A DNA stretch of 20,393 nucleotides from Deltaproteobacteria bacterium RIFOXYA12_FULL_61_11 (lineage in GTDB: Bacteria > Bdellovibrionota_F > JAHFAK01 > YA12-FULL-61-11): contig MGSU01000238.1 in NCBI GenBank assembly GCA_001799195.1, positions 12,486 through 32,878 of the forward strand. The letters are read 5' to 3'. A program made the translations under genes and the position numbers. The first letter of the stretch is position 1, and the number at the start of each line of letters is the position of its first letter. The notes beneath the pieces are model-generated. The model did no database searches. It was not told the DNA's origin and worked only from the letters and a program-made list of their open reading frames with translations. Below are positions 8,362-15,533 of the stretch, piece after piece.

Positions 8362-9660
8362 TCAGGAACGCACGAACTTCTCGACCCACTCGGTGGTGAC
8401 GGTCTTGGGCCGCTCGAGCGGCAGGCCGAGGGCGCGGTCCCAGATCAAGGAGGCTAGGACGCCCATGGCCCTGGAGACGCCGAAGAGCACGGTGTAGTAA
8501 TCGTACTCGTGCATGCCGTAGTGGACCAAGAGGCAGCCGGAGTGAGCGTCGACGTTCGGCCACGGGTTGGCGGCCTTGCCGGCCTTGAGCAGGATATCGG
8601 GCACCACGTCATAGAGAGTGCTCACGACCTTGAAGATCGGGTCGTTGGGCAGGTGTTTGAGGGCGAACTCGCGCTGGGCGACGTAGCGCGGGTCGGTCTT
8701 GCGCAGCACGGCATGGCCGTAACCCGGGATGACTTGACCGGAGGCGAGGGTGTCTTCGCAGAACTTGGCCAGTTGTTCCTTGGTCGGAATGCCGCCGCCG
8801 AGCTTCTCTTGCACGTCCATGATCCAGCGAAGCACTTCTTGATTTGCCAGACCGTGCAGCGGGCCGGCCAGGGCTGCCATGCCGCCGGCCAAGCTGAGAT
8901 ACGGGTCGGACAGGGTGGAGCCGACCAAGTGGCAGGTGTGGGCGCTGGCGTTGCCGCCCTCGTGATCGCAGTGCAGGACGAGGTAGAGTCTCATCAGTTC
9001 TTGGAACTGCTCGTTGTTGAAGCCGAGCATGTGCGCGAAGTTGCCGCCCCAGTCCAGATCCTTGTTCTCGTTGATGTGCTGGCCGTTCTTGTAGCTGCGG
9101 CGGTAGATGTAGGCCGCGACCTTGGGCAGCTTGGCCAGGAGGTTCATAGTGTCCTCGTAGGCTGGCTCCCACAGTTGCTTTTTGTTGATACCCTCGCGGT
9201 ACTTGCTGGCGAAGAGGGACTCGTTCTGCAGCGCGGTGATGCCGATGATGAACTGGCTCATCGGGTGCGTGTCGATGGGCATGGCGTCGAGGGTCTTTTT
9301 GATGTAGGCGGGCAGTTCCCCGCGTTTGCGCCATTCGGCCGTGATTTCATCGACGTCGGCCTTGGTCGGCACGTCACCGGTCAGGAGCAAGTAGAAGATG
9401 CCCTCGGGCAGGGGTTCTTCTTTGATTTTGGGCAGGCGCTCGCGGACCTCGGGAATGGTCATGCCGCGGAAACGGATACCCTCATTGGGGTCGAGGGCCG
9501 AGGTCTCGGTGACGATGCTCTTCACGCTGCGCATGCCGCCGTAGGCCTGCTTCACGGTGCACTCGGAGATGACCCGGTCACCGAAATCAGTGGTGAGCTT
9601 CTTCACGCGATCGCGCATCGGTTCGATCTTGCTGATGAACTTTTCCTTCAGTCGTGACAT
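8362..9660 (-). CDS. gltA: Citrate synthase, eukaryote-like type
   Basis: A 432-residue enzyme condensing oxaloacetate and acetyl-CoA to citrate, the entry step of the TCA cycle. It has the features of the mitochondrial-type enzyme: HCDHEGGNASAHT (H233, equivalent to pig H238), GPLHGLANQEVL (H269 = pig H274), PGYGHAVLRKTDPR (H316 = pig H320) and NVDAHSG (D371 = pig D375). The catalytic His-His-Asp set is therefore complete. This type is known in Geobacter-like Deltaproteobacteria and differs from the hexameric NADH-inhibited enzyme of enterics. ATG 9660 has a strong AGGAGG 8 bases upstream and a good promoter 64 bases upstream. It is probably monocistronic, since nudC has its own promoter. 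Confidence 0.96.
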   Translation of the reverse strand: MSRLKEKFISKIEPMRDRVKKLTTDFGDRVISECTVKQAYGGMRSVKSIVTETSALDPNEGIRFRGMTIPEVRERLPKIKEEPLPEGIFYLLLTGDVPTKADVDEITAEWRKRGELPAYIKKTLDAMPIDTHPMSQFIIGITALQNESLFASKYREGINKKQLWEPAYEDTMNLLAKLPKVAAYIYRRSYKNGQHINENKDLDWGGNFAHMLGFNNEQFQELMRLYLVLHCDHEGGNASAHTCHLVGSTLSDPYLSLAGGMAALAGPLHGLANQEVLRWIMDVQEKLGGGIPTKEQLAKFCEDTLASGQVIPGYGHAVLRKTDPRYVAQREFALKHLPNDPIFKVVSTLYDVVPDILLKAGKAANPWPNVDAHSGCLLVHYGMHEYDYYTVLFGVSRAMGVLASLIWDRALGLPLERPKTVTTEWVEKFVRS

Positions 9661-10033
9661 GGGGTCATCCTCCTCAATCCCTTCGGTGACAGACGGTCGA
9701 CGGCACAGCTATCGACCGTGAATCTTGTAGCCGGGCCATCGGGGCTTGTCAAGGACTATCAAGACCCCGGCTGATTGTTTAACTATGTTGAAAATAAATG
9801 TAAAAAATGAGGTTGTTGTCTTCTGCACAAGCATGTTGCTCGGCTCGTGATCGGAGGTGTGGCACTGGAGCTCTTCTCGTTTCAGTAGTTCGGAGCGTAC
9901 CGTCCAGAAACAGATGCGTTGCCCCCATTTGCTTGGACAACAAATTAAGATACAACAGAGGTAGAGCAACCGCAGGGACAACGCGGCATTAAATGTGTAG
10001 TACTGGATGTACAACATAATAGCAGGACCGCGA
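9661..10033. other. Divergent intergenic region, AT-richer than its surroundings
   Basis: It separates the leftward and rightward gene blocks and holds the citrate synthase promoter and ribosome site on its left side. The stretch 9770-10020 is clearly AT-richer than the rest, with A runs near 9786-9808. A weak rightward promoter candidate is TTGCTT (9929-9934), 16 bases, TACAAC (9951-9956), which would serve the sulfatase-like gene. No tRNA, small RNA or convincing ORF was found here. A minus-strand frame of about 100 codons (9709-10017) lacks a ribosome site and family resemblance. Confidence 0.6.
9724..9752 (-). promoter_or_regulatory. Sigma-70-type promoter for citrate synthase
   Basis: On the minus strand a perfect TTGACA (9752-9747) is separated by exactly 17 bases from TACAAG (9729-9724), which matches 4 of 6 bases of the -10 consensus. 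Transcription would begin near 9717 and give a leader of about 57 bases containing the AGGAGG of citrate synthase. This is the most convincing promoter in the window. Confidence 0.6.
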
Positions 10034-13000
10034 GTGGCTAAACATTTGATTATGTTGTTCCTGTTCCTGTTGCCACCTGGCAGTGGCAGAACAGCTCAGG
10101 ACACTTTATTCGTAGAACCCTACGCGCCGCCCCCTTGTCCTGTGCAGGTCGCTCCTCTTGAGGGAGGAGCGATGGCCGCTCTCCTGGAGCGCGGTGCGCA
10201 GACCTCGGCGCGTGGTTGCCTGGAAAGGGATGCCGACCACATTCTCAAGACGGACCTCTTTTTCCATGCATTTGTCGATCATGTTCCGGCGAGAGGTCGG
10301 GTTCTTGTTCGGGCGTTTGTCGACCTGGTGTTGGTCTCGGAGTTGAACCGGATACGCGGCGCTGAAATCTTGCTACGTTTTGCCTCGGTACTCGAAGAGA
10401 GCGGTTACTACGCCTTGAGCGCTGAGGTGATCGGCCGTTGCATAGAGGAACCAGGTATCTTCGCGGGTCCCTGTCTCCTCGCGAGGGTCCAGCGCAGAGA
10501 TCGAGCCCTGCTCGGGTTGCTCGAGGAGGCGATCGAGGTCGAAGGGCATGTCGAATTCTACATCCCCTTGGCAGAACAGTTGGATCTGCCGGGGCAGTTC
10601 GAGTATCGCCGCCACTATGTTTCCAAGCTTGACGGCAGCTTCTTGCGAAGTCGTATGACATTGATCTCGTTACTTGAAGGTGTTCCGACTGGGTTGGTGG
10701 ATCCCGGACTTGCCACCCATTTCTTCTCCATCCTCGACAGGGATGACCTCGAGCTCGAGGTGCGAGCGCAGCTCGAGAATCGGCTCGGCCGCTGGCACTG
10801 GGCAGAGGGGCGAATGGACTTGGCTCGTAGTCTGTTCGAAGCCGCGCTCACCCATCAGCCGGATGACGATGCCATGATGTATGATCTGCTCGATTTTTTA
10901 GGTCAGGACTGGATCGCCCGTCAGGATCTACTCCACTGGAGCCACCCCGATTGCAAGGAGCCACTTTCGCCCGTCAGCGGTCGGGCCTTGGCCCGCTTGT
11001 TCCTTTCTGGTCGGAGAACCGAGGCAATAGCGTGCTTGGAACGCGACGCGGAAGCCCTCGATTGGATGGGCGGCTTCTTTGATGAGCTTCTCGATCACTT
11101 GCCGCTCATGCCGAGCGTGGTCCAGGCGTTCGTAGATCTTGTCAGGTCTACCCAGCTCCCCCCCGAACTCACTTGGCGCATGCTTCAAGGTTTTTCCTCA
11201 GTGCTCCGCCAACTCGGAGAGCAACGCGCCAGCCGATCCATCATGTTCTCCTGTCTGGCAGACCTTCACCTCCTGGCCAGCGGTTGTCTGGAACCCCTGG
11301 TCATGGAGGGATCTCCCCAGTTGCGGGGCCTGCTCGAACAGTCGGCAGTATGCGAAGGACACCCAGACATCCTCGTCCGTCTGGCTGCTCATTTCGATCC
11401 GCCCGATACGTTGGTTTTGAGGCGCCGTTACTTCTTACTGTTCGATACCCCCAGCGACCTAGAGCAGATGGCCATGGTCTCGCTCCTAGACGGGCTTTCT
11501 GGGGAGGATCTCGATTCGGTCCTGGTCGCGCGATTGTCGGAGTTGCTCCGAACACCCACGCTTGGTACGGCGGCACTGGGGAGGTTCGAACACCTGCTCG
11601 GACAGTGGTATCGACTGCACGGTGATATCGACAAGGCCTTGTCTCTTTTGGTGTCTTCCGTTCTTCATGCCCCGGGTGATTTTAGCTCTCTCTTCGACCT
11701 GTTCAGCCTGGCCAGTCAGCGGCCTCCGGTCGAACGCTGGACCGAGGAACCGCTGAGTGCCTTCCTGCAGGTACCGCGCAGGGTCGACGATCCGGAATTA
11801 GTCCCGGCCATCGAGATGCTCGCCTTCCACCACCCCCCCCATGGAGCGAGGTTGGCTCTGACCTGCCTCGAGGCTCACCCGAAGCACTTCGGCTGCCTGC
11901 GAGAGCTATTTCTCCTGGCCCGACAGCATGGTCCCCTCTCGCTCCTGCAACGGGCGGAACGGCATGTGAGAGAGAAGCTCGAGCACGATGAGACACTCTT
12001 CGAGTTGCTGCTGGGACTGGGAGAAGTGGAGCTGGCCGTCGAGCTGACGGCAGGACCGGCCTTCGCGGCCGCTCCGGTGGGATCTAAGGCTGCGATGTTG
12101 CGGCGGCTCGCCCAGGCCCAGCGCGATGCCCGACGTCCCCTCGACCGCAGTCGGCTTGTTCCTGGGGCTACCTCCAAGACCGTGATGGCCGACGCCGGCA
12201 CCGAGCCGCCTCCTCCGAACATCCTCTTCGTGACCGTCGACGCGTTGAACTACCGCCACCTCGGCCACGCTGGTTACCAGCGGCAGACTACCCCGGCCCT
12301 TGATCGCTTCGCCCGGCAAGCAGTGGTCTTCGAACGCGCGTATTCACCAGCTCCGGCGACCCTCCCGGCGGGCGTGGTCTTTATTACCGGACGCTATCTC
12401 CAGGTCATTTCCAGCCCGGACATGGGTAATCTGCTCGATCAGAGCTACACCACCATGGCCGAGTACCTCCGTGCGGCCGGCTATCGCACGGTCAGCATCG
12501 TCGGGAACCACTTTTTCGGCCGCGGTACCGGCTTCGAACAGGGGTTCGACGCGGTCCACGACCAGGACCTCGGGGCCCGCCGGATGGTTTCCCTGGCCCT
12601 GAAGAACCTGGTGCAGGCCGAACACGGCCGGCCCCTCTTCCTGTGGATGCACCTCTTCGACCCGCATGCACCCTATACCCCACCGTTCGGGAACACGCTC
12701 GATACAAGGTATTATCCACCGTGGATCCCGGCCACGGGGCGAGGCAGACCCGCTGAACACGCCGGTCCTCCGATGCTGCCCCTGGCTCCGACCGATCTTC
12801 CCTTCCTCAGCTTCGGCTCATACGACGGGGTCCACGATAGCCTGCGCTGGTATTTCGACCGGTACGACGAGGAAATCCTCTCCACCGATCGTGCCCTGGC
12901 CCCGCTGCTCGACTGGGTGTTGGCCTCCCGGAACACGATCCTCGTCTTTAGTGCCGATCACGGCGAATCCATGGGGGAACACAATTTCTGGTTCGGGCAC

Positions 13001-13492
13001 GGCAACTGTCTCTACAACGAAGAGCTCCGCGTACCTCTCCTCTTCTTCGATCCCGAGGACCCGACTCCAAGACGGATCCTGAGGCCGGTCGGGACCATCG
13101 ACATCCTACCCACGCTCCTGCAACGCCTCGCCCTCCCCTCGGAGGGGCTCGAGGGGAAACCGCTTCTGGACCTCGGGCCGAGGGTAGTACCGCTCAAGGC
13201 CAAGATGTGGATCAATGGAGTCTATTCCGCCATGCTGGTCAAAGACGGTTACAAGTACCTCCTCCACCAGGCCGATCAACAGCTTCGGGAAGAGCTTTTC
13301 GTTCTCGGGGACGATCCCTACGAACGCCACAACCTCGCCAGGCAACGACCCCATGTGACGGCCAGCCTGCGGGCCTTGCTCAAAGAGGAAATCACCCACT
13401 ACGAGCGCGCCGACCTCAACCCGGTCGAGGCGGCTCAAGTCTTCCCCGAGGACAGGTTGGAGATGCTACGTCAACTGGGGTACGTGCAGTGA
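10034..13492 (+). CDS. Exported sulfatase/alkaline-phosphatase-fold protein with duplicated N-terminal domain
   Basis: About 1152 residues. GTG 10034 is preferred because AGGA lies 6 bases upstream and the protein then starts MAKHLIMLFLFLLPPGSG, a signal peptide; ATG 10007, nine codons earlier, lacks a clear ribosome site. Residues 45-561 hold two copies of a helical domain of about 245 residues. Residues about 729-1031 are the sulfatase-like domain: FVTVDAL (D736, metal), PAPATLPAG, SADHGESMGEH (D975, H976) and WFGHGN (H989). The nucleophile position of CxPxR is Thr (T776), followed by Leu-Pro-Ala-Gly, so formylglycine cannot form. A Thr nucleophile occurs in phosphoglycerol or phosphoethanolamine transferases, so a true sulfatase is doubtful. 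The end, LRQLGYVQ, is typical of TPR-linked sulfatase-like proteins. Its stop overlaps the outer-membrane gene. Confidence 0.85.
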   Translation: MAKHLIMLFLFLLPPGSGRTAQDTLFVEPYAPPPCPVQVAPLEGGAMAALLERGAQTSARGCLERDADHILKTDLFFHAFVDHVPARGRVLVRAFVDLVLVSELNRIRGAEILLRFASVLEESGYYALSAEVIGRCIEEPGIFAGPCLLARVQRRDRALLGLLEEAIEVEGHVEFYIPLAEQLDLPGQFEYRRHYVSKLDGSFLRSRMTLISLLEGVPTGLVDPGLATHFFSILDRDDLELEVRAQLENRLGRWHWAEGRMDLARSLFEAALTHQPDDDAMMYDLLDFLGQDWIARQDLLHWSHPDCKEPLSPVSGRALARLFLSGRRTEAIACLERDAEALDWMGGFFDELLDHLPLMPSVVQAFVDLVRSTQLPPELTWRMLQGFSSVLRQLGEQRASRSIMFSCLADLHLLASGCLEPLVMEGSPQLRGLLEQSAVCEGHPDILVRLAAHFDPPDTLVLRRRYFLLFDTPSDLEQMAMVSLLDGLSGEDLDSVLVARLSELLRTPTLGTAALGRFEHLLGQWYRLHGDIDKALSLLVSSVLHAPGDFSSLFDLFSLASQRPPVERWTEEPLSAFLQVPRRVDDPELVPAIEMLAFHHPPHGARLALTCLEAHPKHFGCLRELFLLARQHGPLSLLQRAERHVREKLEHDETLFELLLGLGEVELAVELTAGPAFAAAPVGSKAAMLRRLAQAQRDARRPLDRSRLVPGATSKTVMADAGTEPPPPNILFVTVDALNYRHLGHAGYQRQTTPALDRFARQAVVFERAYSPAPATLPAGVVFITGRYLQVISSPDMGNLLDQSYTTMAEYLRAAGYRTVSIVGNHFFGRGTGFEQGFDAVHDQDLGARRMVSLALKNLVQAEHGRPLFLWMHLFDPHAPYTPPFGNTLDTRYYPPWIPATGRGRPAEHAGPPMLPLAPTDLPFLSFGSYDGVHDSLRWYFDRYDEEILSTDRALAPLLDWVLASRNTILVFSADHGESMGEHNFWFGHGNCLYNEELRVPLLFFDPEDPTPRRILRPVGTIDILPTLLQRLALPSEGLEGKPLLDLGPRVVPLKAKMWINGVYSAMLVKDGYKYLLHQADQQLREELFVLGDDPYERHNLARQRPHVTASLRALLKEEITHYERADLNPVEAAQVFPEDRLEMLRQLGYVQ
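10166..11716 (+). repeat. Two-copy internal domain duplication in the sulfatase-like protein
   Basis: Copy one is 10166-10900 and copy two 10979-11716. At protein level matching landmarks recur in the same order about 261-272 residues apart: CLERDA in both; AFVDLV in both; FASVLEESG against FSSVLRQLG; LLEEAIEVEGH against LLEQSAVCEGH; the RRHY and RRRYF segments; LISLLEGVP against VSLLDGLSG; and GRWHWAEGRMDLARSLFEA against GQWYRLHGDIDKALSLLVS. The last pair resembles a TPR helix hairpin. DNA identity is low, so the duplication is old. A shorter third, degenerate piece may follow (about 11720-11920). Confidence 0.8.
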
Positions 13493-13941
13493 CGCTCCCA
13501 CCGTTTCGAACCCTGACCATCCTCGGAATCCTATTCTCGTCCCTCGCGGTCGAGGCCGGCCCTCTGGGCGTCGGTGCCATGATCGGCGAACCGACCGGGC
13601 TCTCGGCCAAGCTCTGGATGGGGCCAACCACGGCCCTGCAGCTCGGCGCGGCCTGGTCCTTCCGCCGTGAGCCCTCGTTCCAGGTCCACCTCGATTACCT
13701 CTTTCACAACCTGGCCGTGTTCAAGACGCCGATCGCCGCGGTAGCTTTCTATGTCGGTATCGGAGGGCGTTTTTCCCTGCTCGAGGAAGACCGCTTCGGG
13801 GTGCGCTTCCCCCTGGGACTCGCCTATGCCTTTCCCCGCGTGCCCGTGGACCTCTTCCTCGAACTGGTGCCGATCCTGGAGCTCCTGCCGGCGAGCGAGT
13901 TCCACGCCGGAGCGGCCCTGGGGGTGCGCTACTACTTCTGA
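13489..13941 (+). CDS. Small outer-membrane beta-barrel-like protein
   Basis: 150 residues from GTG 13489, whose last two bases begin the stop codon of the preceding gene (GTGA), so translation is coupled. Residues 1-22 form a signal peptide (LTILGILFSSLAVEAGP). The mature part has short alternating strands: GVGAMIGEPTGLSAKLWMG, then ALQLGAAWSF, then FQVHLDYLFHNL, ending in GVRYYF, a C-terminal aromatic typical of barrels inserted by the BAM machinery. The GEPTGLSAK and DYLFHN pattern recalls small barrels of the DUF3996/BAPKO_0422-like group, though this is from memory only. The same frame stays open upstream inside the sulfatase gene to 13207, but that part is a shadow. It probably sits in the outer membrane, and a joint role with the sulfatase-like protein is suggested only by coupling. 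Confidence 0.8.
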   Translation: MTLPPFRTLTILGILFSSLAVEAGPLGVGAMIGEPTGLSAKLWMGPTTALQLGAAWSFRREPSFQVHLDYLFHNLAVFKTPIAAVAFYVGIGGRFSLLEEDRFGVRFPLGLAYAFPRVPVDLFLELVPILELLPASEFHAGAALGVRYYF

Positions 13942-14261
13942 GCGCACCGGCCCGAGGGCCAGGACGACACCGCGGGTGGAAAAGAGGGGAGGGTGAGGGG
14001 AGGTGTTCAGTAGCATGAAACCTATATATACCATGGGATTACGAAATAGTTTTTCCTGTTTCCCTACTTGGCATATCTTGTGCTTTGCCGTCTCGCGTCC
14101 CCAGCGGGAGCCCGCGGAGCCTGGATGTCGGCCGCGCCTCCTCCACCGTCTCAGGCCCCCCCTCGAGACCGGACCCGGGGCAGCCGCTCCGCGGCTACCG
14201 GGGTTCCCCCTGGCGACGTCTTCACCCGCATGCCGTGAACCATTCTCCACGACCGAGGATC
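13942..14261. other. 320-base spacer with AT-rich island and purine tract
   Basis: It begins with a short GGCCC/GGGCC inverted repeat (about 13949-13962) that might be a weak transcription end. A G-rich purine run follows (13977-14003). Then comes an AT-rich island around 14018-14085 containing CCTATATATACC and a sigma-54-like element. The last 170 bases are very GC-rich, with no clear gene. A frame opening at ATG 14015 has a good purine-rich ribosome site but continues in the wrong frame through the transporter gene and is not credible. Confidence 0.5.
14068..14083 (+). promoter_or_regulatory. Sigma-54-like -24/-12 element
   Basis: TTGGCATATCTTGTGC has the invariant GG (14070-14071) and GC (14082-14083) separated by exactly 10 bases, plus the favoured TTGGCA around -24. 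The -12 part is TGTGC rather than TTTGC. It lies about 180 bases upstream of the MFS gene in the right orientation. No sigma-54 activator gene is visible, so this rests on the pattern alone. Confidence 0.4.
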
Positions 14262-15533
14262 ATGTCCGGACACTTACCGCGTGGAGCCTGGGGTTGGGCC
14301 CTGTACGATTTCGCCAACTCGGCTTTCCCGACCACGGTCATGGCCGGCTTCTTTCCCATCTTCTTCAAGGAATACTGGAGCGCGGGTGTGGCTGCGAGCA
14401 CGGCTACCTTCTGGCTCGGCGCGAGCGTCAGTGTGGCCAGCCTCGTGGTGGCGCTGGCCGCACCCTTGCTCGGTGCCAGAGCGGATGCGACCGGTCGGCA
14501 CAAAGCCTTCCTCCTTGCCGCCATGCTCGTCGGAATAACGGCCACGCTGGCGCTGGCCCTAATCGGCCGAGGTGCCTGGCCTTCCGCCGCGTTCGCCTAT
14601 GTACTCGCCCTGGCCGGGTTCCTCCTGGCCAATGTGTTCTACGATTCCCTGCTGGTGCCGCTCTGCGGGGGTGAAAAGCTGGACCTCGTCTCCGGGCTCG
14701 GTTACGGCCTCGGCTACCTCGGCGGCGGGTTGCTGTTCCTGCAGAACGTGCTCATGGTCCAACACCCCTCCTGGTTCGGCCTGGCCGACGAGGCCGCCGC
14801 GGTGAAGGTTTCCTTCCTGCTCGTCGGTGGATGGTGGCTGCTCTTCTCCCTTCCCCTCTTGCTCGGTCCGCTCGGACGGGAAGCCGGAGAACGCTTCCGT
14901 CCAGCTCTTCCGGGGTGGTCCACCCTCCGGGCCCTCTGCAGAGAAGTGCTGCACCAGCGTCAGTTGCGGCTGTTCCTTTTAGCGTATTGGCTCTATATCG
15001 ACGGAGTGGACACGATCATCACCATGGCCGTGGATTTCGGCAAGAACCTGGGCTTCTCGACCGGAGACCTCATCGGTGCCCTGCTCCTGGTCCAGTTCAC
15101 CGGTTTCCCCTTCGCCCTGTTGTTCGGTTGGTTGGGGGGACGGGTCGGACCGCGCACCGGCATCCTCTTGGCCGTCGCCGTTTATCTCCTGGTCACCGTC
15201 TTCGCAGCCAACCTCGAGACAGCCCCGCTCCAGTTCCTGGGCTTCGAGTTCAGCCAGTTCCACCTCCTGGCCCTGCTCCTGGCCATGGTCCAGGGGGGTA
15301 TCCAGTCCCTCAGCCGGTCCTATTTTGCCCGGCTGGTGCCGCCGCATCGGGCCGCCGAGTACTTCGGATTGTACAACCTGCTTGGGAAGTTCGCCGCCAT
15401 CCTCGGTCCGCTGCTCCTTGGCATCGTGGTGGGTCTGAGCGGCAACCCGCGCGCCGGGATCCTCTCCGTGGCCCTGCTCTTCCTGGCCGGAGGCGCTGTG
15501 CTTGTGACCTTGCCCGAGGAGTCTCGGGCATGA
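14262..15533 (+). CDS. MFS transporter, UMF1 (Atg22-like) family
   Basis: 423 residues with about 12 hydrophobic segments, an inner-membrane major facilitator. The N-terminus GAWGWALYDFANSAF (residues 8-22) is the hallmark of the UMF1 family, whose name comes from the unknown major facilitator group and which includes yeast vacuolar Atg22, an amino-acid effluxer. The substrate here is unknown. ATG 14262 is the start that places this motif at the very N-terminus. GAGGA lies only 2 bases upstream, which is tight. The frame is open further upstream but that stretch is GC-rich, non-hydrophobic and unlike the family. The stop overlaps the next gene by 4 bases (ATGA), so the two are translationally coupled. 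Confidence 0.9.
   Translation: MSGHLPRGAWGWALYDFANSAFPTTVMAGFFPIFFKEYWSAGVAASTATFWLGASVSVASLVVALAAPLLGARADATGRHKAFLLAAMLVGITATLALALIGRGAWPSAAFAYVLALAGFLLANVFYDSLLVPLCGGEKLDLVSGLGYGLGYLGGGLLFLQNVLMVQHPSWFGLADEAAAVKVSFLLVGGWWLLFSLPLLLGPLGREAGERFRPALPGWSTLRALCREVLHQRQLRLFLLAYWLYIDGVDTIITMAVDFGKNLGFSTGDLIGALLLVQFTGFPFALLFGWLGGRVGPRTGILLAVAVYLLVTVFAANLETAPLQFLGFEFSQFHLLALLLAMVQGGIQSLSRSYFARLVPPHRAAEYFGLYNLLGKFAAILGPLLLGIVVGLSGNPRAGILSVALLFLAGGAVLVTLPEESRA

Noticed and set aside
8509-9657. 382-codon plus-strand frame
   Set aside because: Antisense to citrate synthase, composition rich in Val, Gly, Leu and Asp as expected for a shadow.
9709-10017. 102-codon minus-strand frame in the divergent spacer
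   Set aside because: No ribosome site, crosses the citrate synthase promoter, no recognisable family.
13977-14003. G-rich purine tract as a possible G-quadruplex
   Set aside because: The fourth run has only two Gs, and there is no clear functional context.
14015-14674. Frame with a purine-rich ribosome site starting MKPIYTMG
   Set aside because: It continues out of frame through the MFS transporter with an Arg/Pro/Cys-rich shadow composition; the start resembles a real signal only by chance.
14831-15529. 233-codon N-terminal extension of the spermidine-synthase-like frame
   Set aside because: Out of frame inside the transporter gene, Arg/Pro/His-rich; ATG 15530 with the ATGA overlap is the natural start.
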